Notes under the pieces: model-generated
The model's database searches: none
Seen by the model: only the letters and a program-made list of their open reading frames with translations
Told to the model about the DNA's origin: nothing
Origin: Acidobacteriota bacterium
GTDB lineage: Bacteria; Acidobacteriota; Terriglobia; Terriglobales; Acidobacteriaceae
DNA: 64,000 nt
Assembly: GCA_013289765.1 (NCBI GenBank)
Contig: JABCZI010000010.1
Span: 124,001 to 188,000, forward strand
Reading direction: 5' to 3'
In this document: positions 47,939-55,149 of the stretch, piece by piece
Layout: the number at the start of each line of letters is the position of its first letter
How positions within the stretch are numbered: the stretch's first letter is position 1
Program-made: the position numbers and the translations under genes

Positions 47939-48715
47939 ATGCCCGAAACCAGCAAACTCGTAGTCGGCGCTGCCCCGCAAGGCGCTCGCGATACTTCCTC
48001 AGCGGCGCTGGCCGTCCGCGAGATGTTCACCTCCATCGCCCCGCGCTACGATCTGCTCAACCATGTACTGTCATTCAATATCGATCGCCTGTGGTGGAGA
48101 CGCACCGCGCGCACTTTCGCGTCGATTCTTACCCAGCCTGACGCCAGAATTCTGGATCTCTGTTGCGGCACCGGAGACATGGCCTTCGCGCTGCGTAAAC
48201 AGGCAGGGAAGTCCCGTCCCCAGATTTTAGGTGCAGACTTTTCCCACGCCATGTTGCAACGCGCCCGATCGAAATCGCTTGAGAAAAGTTCGCCGGACAG
48301 CCGCCGCGCAATCCCTCGCTGGATCGAAGCCGACGCTCTGTCTCTTCCGTTTCCCGATCAGCACTTCAACCTCGTCACCTCCGCATTCGGCTTTCGCAAT
48401 CTCGCCGATTACGATGCCGGCCTGCGCGAGATTGCCCGCGTGCTGCGGCCCGGAGGAGAGTGCGGCATCCTCGACTTCAGCGAGCCCGAAGGACTCATCG
48501 GCCATTTGTACCGCATCTACTTCAAGCATATTCTGCCGCGGGTTGGGACCATCCTCTCCGGCGTTCGCGGACCTTACGACTATCTCCCAAATTCCGTCGA
48601 ACGTTTTCCACCGCCCCAGGAAATGCTCGATCGTATGCGACGCGCCGGCTTCCGCGAAGCGAGTTGGACGCCGTATACCTTCGGCATCGCCGGACTCTAC
48701 CGCGGAATTAAATAA
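47939..48715 (+). CDS. ubiE: Demethylmenaquinone/ubiquinone methyltransferase UbiE (MenG)
   Basis: 258 aa from ATG 47939. The frame is open to 47846, but that leader is only the translated heptad repeat. The protein starts VREMFTSIAPRYDLLNHVLS, the UbiE signature, then SAM motif ILDLCCGTGDMAFAL (about 65-79), ADALSLPFPDQHFNLVTSAFGFRNLADY and EIARVLRPGGECGILDFSEPEG. It methylates demethylmenaquinone in the last step of menaquinone synthesis. There is no Shine-Dalgarno: the repeat array ends 3-8 nt from the ATG and has displaced the normal leader. Confidence 0.94.
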   Translation: MPETSKLVVGAAPQGARDTSSAALAVREMFTSIAPRYDLLNHVLSFNIDRLWWRRTARTFASILTQPDARILDLCCGTGDMAFALRKQAGKSRPQILGADFSHAMLQRARSKSLEKSSPDSRRAIPRWIEADALSLPFPDQHFNLVTSAFGFRNLADYDAGLREIARVLRPGGECGILDFSEPEGLIGHLYRIYFKHILPRVGTILSGVRGPYDYLPNSVERFPPPQEMLDRMRRAGFREASWTPYTFGIAGLYRGIK

Positions 48716-48725
48716 TGCGACTCTC

Positions 48726-49880
48726 TCACCGCGGCGGCAGGCCCGCGGTCACCTTGAAAAGCGTGCCGAGCGGATTGCGGTTGGGTGCGTTGCCGCCCGT
48801 AGCCGCGTTTCCGTAAAAGTTGCCGTCTCTTCCTTCCACCAAGCCGACCGGATTGCAACCCTTGGTTGCGCAGTTGAATTGCAAGCTGCCCAGGAGTGTT
48901 CCCGCTGTAGTCAGATGGAACAGAGTGCCCGGACGGTTTGGTGCAGTTCCACCGTTCGTCGAGATCCCCCACAAATTGCCGTCGGAAGCCTGTAGCAAGA
49001 GCGTTGGCGGTTGACCCTGCGCCTGCGTCATCTGGTGGATAATCTTGAACCCGCCCGCCGGCGTAAGCCTAAAAATGCCAGGCTCGGCGCCGCCGTAGAA
49101 GTTGCCGTCGGAGGCCTGAATCATGTTGCTTGTAACCTTCTCAAGCTCAGGGAAACGGTACAGAACGGTGAACTGCCCGTTGGGAGTCAGGCGAAAGAGA
49201 AGATCGGCACATATCCCGGTGGCGGATCTGGCGGGGCCATAGAAATTTCCGTCTGATCCCTGAACCAGCTGTCCCACAAAGCTTCCAATCGACGAACTCA
49301 GCGAATAGATCTGAGTCCAACTGCCTTGTGGAGTGAGTTGAAATACTGTCTGAGACTGGGCGCCATAAAAATTTCCATCCTTACCCAGAATGATCGGCGC
49401 GGCGGCATCCTGACAGCCATTCACCGTGCAGAAGTTGTGCAGAACCTCGAAGCTGCCGCTGGGCGTGAGTCTATACATCACTCCGGCGTTGGCCGATCCG
49501 CCCGATTCGGTGGTGCCGTAAAGATTTCCGTCCGCCCCGGCGGCGAAGCCAATCACCGGATTCTCGCCGTTCGGAAACTTACCCGAGGAATCGAATGCAA
49601 ACGTGCGTAGCGCCGTCACCAACCCTGCCGGGGTCGCCTTCCAAACCGTTCCCCCGTTGTTGGAACTGCCCTGTCCTGCCCACCAGGTGACGCCGTAGAA
49701 ATTGCCGTCGGCAAGCTCGATCGGGCTGAGTGTTGGATCAAAACCCTCGGGACACGAGGAGAAGTTGCTGTTGCAGGAAAAAGCGAAAAGTTGCGAAATG
49801 GTGGGTGTGGTCGGCGCGCTCTGGGCCAGAAGAAGTACCGCAAGGGAAATACTGGCGATAAAACCGAGGAGAACTTTCAT
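48726..49880 (-). CDS. Secreted GloVer-repeat protein
   Basis: 384 aa from ATG 49880, which has GGGAG about 7 nt upstream; the frame is open 180 nt further without protein character. Signal peptide: VLLGFIASISLAVLLLAQSA. The mature chain consists of a repeat of about 45-50 residues with the core DGNFYG(V/T/A)...GG...G.(V/L)(F/Y)(K/R)(A/L)TP.G, seen at least seven times (for example ADGNFYGVTWWAGQ, ADGNLYGTTESGGS, KDGNFYGAQSQ, SDGNFYGGAEPG, RDGNFYGNAATGGN). These are the GloVer repeats, a likely beta-propeller of unknown function, abundant in Verrucomicrobia and Acidobacteria. Confidence 0.88.
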   Translation of the reverse strand: MKVLLGFIASISLAVLLLAQSAPTTPTISQLFAFSCNSNFSSCPEGFDPTLSPIELADGNFYGVTWWAGQGSSNNGGTVWKATPAGLVTALRTFAFDSSGKFPNGENPVIGFAAGADGNLYGTTESGGSANAGVMYRLTPSGSFEVLHNFCTVNGCQDAAAPIILGKDGNFYGAQSQTVFQLTPQGSWTQIYSLSSSIGSFVGQLVQGSDGNFYGPARSATGICADLLFRLTPNGQFTVLYRFPELEKVTSNMIQASDGNFYGGAEPGIFRLTPAGGFKIIHQMTQAQGQPPTLLLQASDGNLWGISTNGGTAPNRPGTLFHLTTAGTLLGSLQFNCATKGCNPVGLVEGRDGNFYGNAATGGNAPNRNPLGTLFKVTAGLPPR

Positions 49881-49992
49881 GGTCGGCTCCCGCAGCGAAG
49901 AGTCCTGCCCAGGGAAACAGGTGCCATGAAAATATTCGACCAGCCCGGCCGCACTTGTCACGAATCCGTAAAAGATTTGTAAAACGACTCGC

Positions 49993-51078
49993 TCACGCCC
50001 GGGCGTCGGGAACCGGCGCAGTGGGACTCCGCTTGAAACTATCCGCGAACGCGTCCGCAATGGTGTAGCGGATTACGCTCTCGTATTCGCCGCCAAGAAA
50101 AGCTCGCAGCCGGTCCGTGTTCATGATGTATTCGCCGCTCATATAAGGCAGCGCTTCCGGAGGAATGGCTGAAATCTGCCGCTTCCACAGAAATTTCAGC
50201 ACTTGCCCCATGGCCCATCTTCCCGGAACGCGCAGCAGTTTCGCTTGCGCGATCTCGATGCAGCGGCCGAAGGTGAGCGGCTCCCCGCGTCCCGCCACAT
50301 TCAGAATGGTCAGCCTCCGGGCCTCGGGATCGCGACGCAGAATGTGTGCAATCAACCGCGCCATATCGTCCACGTGTACAAACTGAATCTTGTTATCCAG
50401 ATATTGTTGTCCGCGGGGCAGCAGGCACGGCAGGCGTCTGCCCTCGCGACGCATTTTTTCCGCCCGCGCGCTCTTGCCGTTGGGCGTGCCGCGAAACGCC
50501 CCTAACAGATAATTCTCCACACTCGCCCCGGCAAAAATATGCGGACGCAAAATATAAACGCTGCAGCCTCGCAGAGCCGGGGCGCGCTGCTGCACTACTT
50601 CGTCGGACTGCTTTTTATGAATGGCGTAAGGCAGGGTGTGCGCCGCCAGCACAGACTCTTCCGTTGCCGGCCCCGGCAAGTGCGGGCCATAAGCAGAAAC
50701 GCTGCTGGGAAAAATAAATTGCTGGATCGGCGCCTCCGCCGTGCGGTTCGCCTCAGTGACCGCTTCCATTACACGCGCCGTGCCGGCAACGTTAATTTGC
50801 CACATCCGCTCGATATCGAGCACGCCCGTGCGTACCGGGTCAATCACGAACGCAAGATGAATCACCGCAACCGGACAGGTGTCGCGCAGAAGTTCGAAAA
50901 GCGTGCGGGTGCAGGACTCCTCACCCAGATCCAGACGCTCAAATTGCAGCGGAAGATCAGTTTGGGGTGGATTCAAGTCCACCCCAATCACTGAAAAATC
51001 GCCCAGCAGCGGAAGCAACCTTGTTCCCAGGTTTCCGGCAATGCCCGTGACCACGACGACAGGTTTCTCACTCGGCAT
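49993..51078 (-). CDS. NAD-dependent epimerase/dehydratase (extended SDR)
   Basis: 361 aa. The N-terminal NAD motif is VVVTGIAGNLGTRLLPLLG (the TGxxGxxG pattern; residues 8-26). The catalytic region has FPSSVSAYGPH (Ser) and YAIHKKQSDEVV (Tyr-x3-Lys). The C-terminal part contains IQFVHVDDMARLIAHIL and LNVAGRGEPLTFGRCIEIA, typical of nucleotide-sugar epimerases and related reductases. Substrate unknown. Its ATG shares one base with the stop of the peptidyl-prolyl isomerase gene (TGATG), so the two are coupled, which is an odd pairing. Confidence 0.88.
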   Translation of the reverse strand: MPSEKPVVVVTGIAGNLGTRLLPLLGDFSVIGVDLNPPQTDLPLQFERLDLGEESCTRTLFELLRDTCPVAVIHLAFVIDPVRTGVLDIERMWQINVAGTARVMEAVTEANRTAEAPIQQFIFPSSVSAYGPHLPGPATEESVLAAHTLPYAIHKKQSDEVVQQRAPALRGCSVYILRPHIFAGASVENYLLGAFRGTPNGKSARAEKMRREGRRLPCLLPRGQQYLDNKIQFVHVDDMARLIAHILRRDPEARRLTILNVAGRGEPLTFGRCIEIAQAKLLRVPGRWAMGQVLKFLWKRQISAIPPEALPYMSGEYIMNTDRLRAFLGGEYESVIRYTIADAFADSFKRSPTAPVPDARA

Positions 51079-52310
51079 CAGTTCGGCTTCGACGGAGGCG
51101 CTTGTCCCGCCGGAGGCTGCTGCGCCGGGCTTGCGGCTGGTGCAGCACTTTGCGGTTGCGCTTGCGGCGGCGGTGCCATCTGCGGATGCGGCATGCGTGC
51201 CGGCGGCCCCTGCCGCATTCCTCCCGGCCCACCCGGACCGGCCGGCCCAGCTGGACCAAAGTACGCCTCGTTCGGCACTGCCTGGAATGAGTTCGTGTAC
51301 TTGTCCATCATTTCCTTCATATGCTCGCTCTTCAGCTTGGCATGGATTTCAGTCTTCACCTTGTCGTCCAGCGGAAGCACTTCTTTGCTCACTACTTTGT
51401 AGATGTAGTGCCCGCCATTGTCGCTGATCACTTGGGAAACTTCGCCCACTTTCAGTTCAAACACTGCGGCGTGCGCAGGCGGCAATCCCGTCCGCCTTAC
51501 CGTCGGCAGATTCACCGTCGGGTTCTCTACCTTTGTGCCAGCCGCTTCGAAAGCCTCCTTCTGAAGCTTCGCGAAATCCTCTCCCGCCACAGCCCGGGCC
51601 CGCAGCGTGTCCGCCAGCTTATTCATATCCTGTTCGCCCTGCTCTTGTTTCGCTTTATCGGCAGCTTCCTTGGCTTTCTGCTGCTCGTCCGTCAGCTTTT
51701 CGGGTTCCTTACCGGCATCTTTTTCGTCCGTCTCTACCTGCTTGTAGCGTGGCAGGTATAGACGGTCGAGAGAGTATTGTTCGTACGCCTCCGGATTTCT
51801 CTTGTAGTACTCCGCAATTTCTGTCTCTGGAACTTTATCCGCATCTTCCTGCACTTGCCGCTGCAATTCCGTGGTCAGAATCTGCATTTTCGCAATCTTC
51901 AACATCTCCTGAAACTGCGGACGCTTATCCAGTCCCTTCGCCTTCGCCGCTTCCGACATCGCCATAAACCGCGGAAGCGCCTGCTCCAGTTGCCGTTTCA
52001 ATTGCGGAGTGACCGTGGGCGAGATCCCGTTGGCAATTTTCTCGAACTGCGCCCGCGTAATCTCGGTCTTGCAGTCCGCCGGTTTCTTCGCTGGCGTGGC
52101 AGCCGCTTTGCTGGCGCCAGTCTTCGCCGCCGCAGCCGGAGCCGGACACACGCCCTTGATCGTCAATACCACCGCACTCTCCGGAACTTCCGCAGCGGGC
52201 TCTGGCGCTTTCGTGGCAGCACTCGGAGCGGGAGCGGACGTCATTCCCGGCTGTGCCTGTCCCCAGGCCAGCGTTCCCATAAGCACACACAGCAACCAAC
52301 TCTTACGCAT
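51078..52310 (-). CDS. PpiC/SurA-type periplasmic peptidyl-prolyl isomerase
   Basis: 410 aa from ATG 52310 with GGAGGA upstream; the longer frame (to 52514) lacks protein character. Signal peptide MRKSWLLCVLMGTLAWGQA. A helical region (about 95-190) is followed by a parvulin-type domain split by Lys/Glu-rich inserts; the diagnostic end is VGEVSQVISDNGGHYIYKVVSKEVLPL. The last 65 residues are low-complexity Gly/Pro/Ala/Gln (GPAGPAGPGGPGGMRQGPP and more), an unusual tail. It would help fold exported or outer-membrane proteins. Confidence 0.85.
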   Translation of the reverse strand: MRKSWLLCVLMGTLAWGQAQPGMTSAPAPSAATKAPEPAAEVPESAVVLTIKGVCPAPAAAAKTGASKAAATPAKKPADCKTEITRAQFEKIANGISPTVTPQLKRQLEQALPRFMAMSEAAKAKGLDKRPQFQEMLKIAKMQILTTELQRQVQEDADKVPETEIAEYYKRNPEAYEQYSLDRLYLPRYKQVETDEKDAGKEPEKLTDEQQKAKEAADKAKQEQGEQDMNKLADTLRARAVAGEDFAKLQKEAFEAAGTKVENPTVNLPTVRRTGLPPAHAAVFELKVGEVSQVISDNGGHYIYKVVSKEVLPLDDKVKTEIHAKLKSEHMKEMMDKYTNSFQAVPNEAYFGPAGPAGPGGPGGMRQGPPARMPHPQMAPPPQAQPQSAAPAASPAQQPPAGQAPPSKPN

Positions 52311-52437
52311 ACAAGATTCCTCCAGGATTGGTACATCAGGAAGTTGGACTACCAAACCTAGCATCCTAGCATGAGAATCGGCCCTTCGTGTGACTTCGTG
52401 TCGGGAGCCTTTGTTAGAGGAACACACACCTGTGGGA

Positions 52438-52473
52438 ACAGCCGCCCTCGGCTGTTTGGTCGAGCGAAGCTCG
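52438..52473. repeat. Twin-hairpin intergenic repeat upstream of the CDF gene
   Basis: Hairpin 1: ACAGCCG/CGGCTGT (52438-52444, 52449-52455) with a 4-nt loop. Hairpin 2: CGAGC/GCTCG (52461-52465, 52469-52473) with a GAA loop. The 231-bp gap between the isomerase and CDF starts contains no gene. The pattern is that of dispersed palindromic (REP-like) elements. Confidence 0.65.
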
Positions 52474-52541
52474 GCAGTTGCTCTTCGCACGGGCCCTGAT
52501 TCCCGTTGGCGCAATTCTTACTAACCAGCGATAATCCCAAG

Positions 52542-53972
52542 ATGTCCGGGACGCCGGTCCTTTACTCGCCTCACGCCATGCGCGCCGAGAAGCGCGCGGT
52601 CGCCGGAAATTCCGTGGTGGCAGCCTTTCTTATCACGGGCGCAAAAATCGCCGTTGGCATAACCACCGGCAGCCTCGGAATCCTTACAGAAGCGGCGCAC
52701 TCGGCACTTGATCTGATTGCGGCCATGCTGACTTATTTCTCGGTCGGAGTCTCCGACAAGCCCGCCGATGCCGACCATCAATACGGCCACGGCAAAGTTG
52801 AAAACTTCTCCGCCTTCGTCGAAACCGGACTGCTTCTCCTCACCTGCGCCTGGGTCGTTTACGAAGCCATCGTGCGCCTGTTCTTCCGCCGGGTTGAGGT
52901 CGAACCTTCGGTATGGGCCTTCGCCGTCATGCTGATCTCCATGGCCGTGGACTACTGGCGCTCGCGCGCGCTGGCCCGCATCGCGACCAAATATGACAGT
53001 CAGGCCCTCGAAGCCGACGCGCTGCACTTCTCTACCGACGTCTGGTCCGCGGGCGTCGTCGTGCTGGGTTTGCTGCTGATCCTGCTGGGACGTATTTATC
53101 ATCTGGACCGCCTCCGCCTGGCCGATCCCGTCGCCGCCCTTTTTGTCGCAGGCGTGATCGTTTCCGTGAGCTGGCGGCTGGCGCGCCGCACCGTCGACGC
53201 TTTGCTGGATGCCGCTCCCGCCGGCGTCCGCGTTCAGATCATCGACGCGGTCTCGCGGGTCGACGGCGTCCTTGAAATCGGGCGTGTACGAATTCGCCGC
53301 GCCGGCAACCGCTATTTCGCTGATCTCGCCGTCGGCCTGGCTCGCACCGTAACTTTCCAGCGCTCCGAACAGTTGGTGGAAGCGGTGACCGCCGCGGTGC
53401 ACAGTATTCTTCCCGACGCCGACGTCACCGTGCAGCCGCTACCGCGCGCCGAGCGTTCGGAAAATATCTTCGATCGGATTCGCGCCGTTGCGACTCGACA
53501 CAACCTGAACGTCCACGATATCAGCGTGCAAGACCTTGCCGGACAGCTGCACGTCGAACAGCATGTGGAACTCGACGAACGCATGACCCTCAAGAAGGCG
53601 CACGACCAGGTCACCGACCTCGAAGCTGATATGCGCCGTGACGTTCCTGAGATCGCCGACATCCTTACTCATATCGAAAGCGAGCCCGCCACCATCGAAA
53701 CCGGCGACGAACTAGTCCGCGACGCCAGCCTCGAGCGCCAACTTAAAGAGGCTGCCGGGCAGTTTCCCGAAATAATCGACACCCACGATATTCAGATCAA
53801 GAAAGTTCGCGGCCGCCTCTACGTCTCCTGCCACTGCACGCTCTCGGACGATATGCCCCTCGCCCGCGTTCACGATATCCAGACCGAACTTGAAATCCAT
53901 TTCAAACAGGCCGCGCCGGAACTTTTCCGTGTATTGATTCATCCCGAGCCCAGCACGGACAACCGCAGGTAA
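52542..53972 (+). CDS. Cation diffusion facilitator (CDF) transporter with three C-terminal modules
   Basis: 476 aa from ATG 52542; TTG 52506 and ATG 52578 are alternatives and none has a clear Shine-Dalgarno. Six membrane helices hold the metal-site motifs EAAHSALDLIAA (H/D) and ALEADALHFSTDVWS (D/H/D). The cytosolic part contains three successive modules of about 75 residues, each of the ferredoxin-like dimerisation type: about 235-305, 318-392 and 398-470. Usual CDF proteins have one. It exports Zn2+, Fe2+, Co2+ or Ni2+ in exchange for protons. Confidence 0.9.
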   Translation: MSGTPVLYSPHAMRAEKRAVAGNSVVAAFLITGAKIAVGITTGSLGILTEAAHSALDLIAAMLTYFSVGVSDKPADADHQYGHGKVENFSAFVETGLLLLTCAWVVYEAIVRLFFRRVEVEPSVWAFAVMLISMAVDYWRSRALARIATKYDSQALEADALHFSTDVWSAGVVVLGLLLILLGRIYHLDRLRLADPVAALFVAGVIVSVSWRLARRTVDALLDAAPAGVRVQIIDAVSRVDGVLEIGRVRIRRAGNRYFADLAVGLARTVTFQRSEQLVEAVTAAVHSILPDADVTVQPLPRAERSENIFDRIRAVATRHNLNVHDISVQDLAGQLHVEQHVELDERMTLKKAHDQVTDLEADMRRDVPEIADILTHIESEPATIETGDELVRDASLERQLKEAAGQFPEIIDTHDIQIKKVRGRLYVSCHCTLSDDMPLARVHDIQTELEIHFKQAAPELFRVLIHPEPSTDNRR

Positions 53973-54019
53973 TGACGTTGTGACATCCGTCACAGACAAT
54001 CACCGGCTCTAACCCGAAG

Positions 54020-54054
54020 ATTGATGATTGTTGATTGGTGACTGCTGATTTCGG
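54020..54054 (+). repeat. Left heptad array (TTGNTGA) of the S23 element
   Basis: Five 7-bp units (54020-54054) beginning TTGATGA, TTGTTGA, then a G-variant, a CTGCTGA and a degenerate TTTCGGA. The order of variants mirrors the array at 47832-47866. The last unit supplies the GGAG that serves as ribosome-binding site for the S23 ORF. Confidence 0.8.
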
Positions 54055-54065
54055 AGAAACAAACG

Positions 54066-54476
54066 GTGGATCATAAGGCTGAGGTCCTGAAGGATCGAAG
54101 CAAGAAGTTTGCACTGCGGATTATCCAGGTGATTCGCTCCTTGCCACCTGGGATTGAAGGACGGACTATCGGTCATCAACTACTGCGCTCAGGCATCTCT
54201 GTCGCCGCCAATTATCGCGCCGTGTGCCGTGCTCGGTCGCGAGCGGAATTTCTGGCGAAGCTATCAATCGTAATAGAAGAAGCCGACGAATCTGCTTTTT
54301 GGCTGGAACTACTAGTTGACGCCGGGCTGATATCGGAGTCTAAACTCAAGGATCTCAAATCCGAAGCCAATCAATTGGTTGCGATCTTCAACGCGTCAAG
54401 AATTACCGCCAGAAAAGGTTCTCAATCAGTAATCTGCAATCAAAAATCAGCAATTCCGCAGAAGAGGGCAGGATGA
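54066..54476 (+). CDS. S23-family four-helix-bundle protein (23S rRNA intervening-protein type), repeat-bracketed
   Basis: 136 aa from GTG 54066 (GGAG 9 nt upstream). The S23/IVP pattern is clear: KKFALRIIQVIRSLPPGIEGRTIGHQLLRSGISVAANYRAVCRARSRAEFLAKLSIVIEEADESAFWLELL, read in pieces as helices at about 8-24, 31-52, 57-75 and 78-100. It is the family of the avd-like and 23S rRNA intervening-sequence proteins, whose function is unsettled. The last 20 residues (from GSQSVICNQKSAIPQ) are the translated right repeat array. The stop overlaps the osmC start by 4 nt. It sits between inverted heptad arrays. Confidence 0.85.
   Translation: MDHKAEVLKDRSKKFALRIIQVIRSLPPGIEGRTIGHQLLRSGISVAANYRAVCRARSRAEFLAKLSIVIEEADESAFWLELLVDAGLISESKLKDLKSEANQLVAIFNASRITARKGSQSVICNQKSAIPQKRAG
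54421..54457 (-). repeat. Right heptad array of the S23 element, inverted
   Basis: Read on the minus strand: TTGCTGA, TTTTTGA, TTGCAGA, TTACTGA, TTGAGAA. It lies inside the 3' end of the S23 reading frame and closely follows the right array between aroB and ubiE (shared framework TCAATCA..AATC....AATCA..AATCA.CAATT). Confidence 0.78.
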
Positions 54477-54874
54477 CCGAAGCTAAAACAACCTGGATAG
54501 AAAAACAGCGCTTCAACGGCATCGCCACCAGCGGCCATTCGATCGTGGTCGACGGCGATAAAGCTGCCGGCAATAGCCCGATGGAACTGGTTCTCATCGG
54601 CCTCTGCGGCTGCACTGGCTACGATGTCGTCTCCATTTTGCAGAAGAAGCGTGAGCCCTTTGCCAGCCTCGAAGTTCGCGCTGAGGCCGAGCGCGCCGCC
54701 GAGCCACCAACCGTCTACACGGAAATCAAGCTGATCTACCGCGTCGGCGGGAAAGTATCGCGAAAGGCTGTCGAAGACGCGGTCCGCCTGTCGAAAGAAA
54801 AATATTGCTCCGTCTCCGCCATGCTCGCCAAGACCGCAAAGATCACTTTTGAAATCGAATACGTGGATCAGTAG
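54473..54874 (+). CDS. OsmC-family protein
   Basis: 133 aa. Landmarks are FNGIATSGHSIVVDG, the N-terminal strand pair, and MELVLIGLCGCTGYDVVSIL with the first redox Cys, LEVRAEAERAAEPPTVYTEI, and KEKYCSVSAMLAKTAKITFE with the second Cys. OsmC/Ohr proteins reduce organic peroxides with a Cys pair. Its ATG overlaps the S23 stop (ATGA), so its translation now depends on the repeat-borne ORF. Length and fold are typical. Confidence 0.92.
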   Translation: MTEAKTTWIEKQRFNGIATSGHSIVVDGDKAAGNSPMELVLIGLCGCTGYDVVSILQKKREPFASLEVRAEAERAAEPPTVYTEIKLIYRVGGKVSRKAVEDAVRLSKEKYCSVSAMLAKTAKITFEIEYVDQ

Positions 54875-54915
54875 ACCACTACATTAGCTCGAAAAAAGCG
54901 ACTTGGCTTTGAAGG

Positions 54916-54970
54916 GGCGCGACTTTAGTCGCGCCGTAAAGCCCACAGTTTGAACTGCGGCTTCAGCCGC
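54916..54970. repeat. Triple-hairpin palindromic repeat between osmC and the EamA gene
   Basis: Three consecutive stems: GGCGCGACT/AGTCGCGCC (54916-54924 and 54927-54935, 2-nt loop), CAGTT/AACTG (54946-54957) and GCGGCT/AGCCGC (54957-54962 and 54965-54970). Typical of REP-like intergenic elements; there is no T-run for termination. Confidence 0.7.
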
Positions 54971-55149
54971 TGCATTTATACGAACCAACCTCACGGCGCC
55001 GCCTTGACCACTTCCGCCCCGCTGCCTGATTATCGAAACGATCCCCGAGGCTCAACATCACTAACACAAATCATGAAAGTTCCACTCCACATCCGCTGCG
55101 CGGATATTTCTTCATCGCCTCCGCCGCCCTTCTCTGGGGAGTTTCCGCC

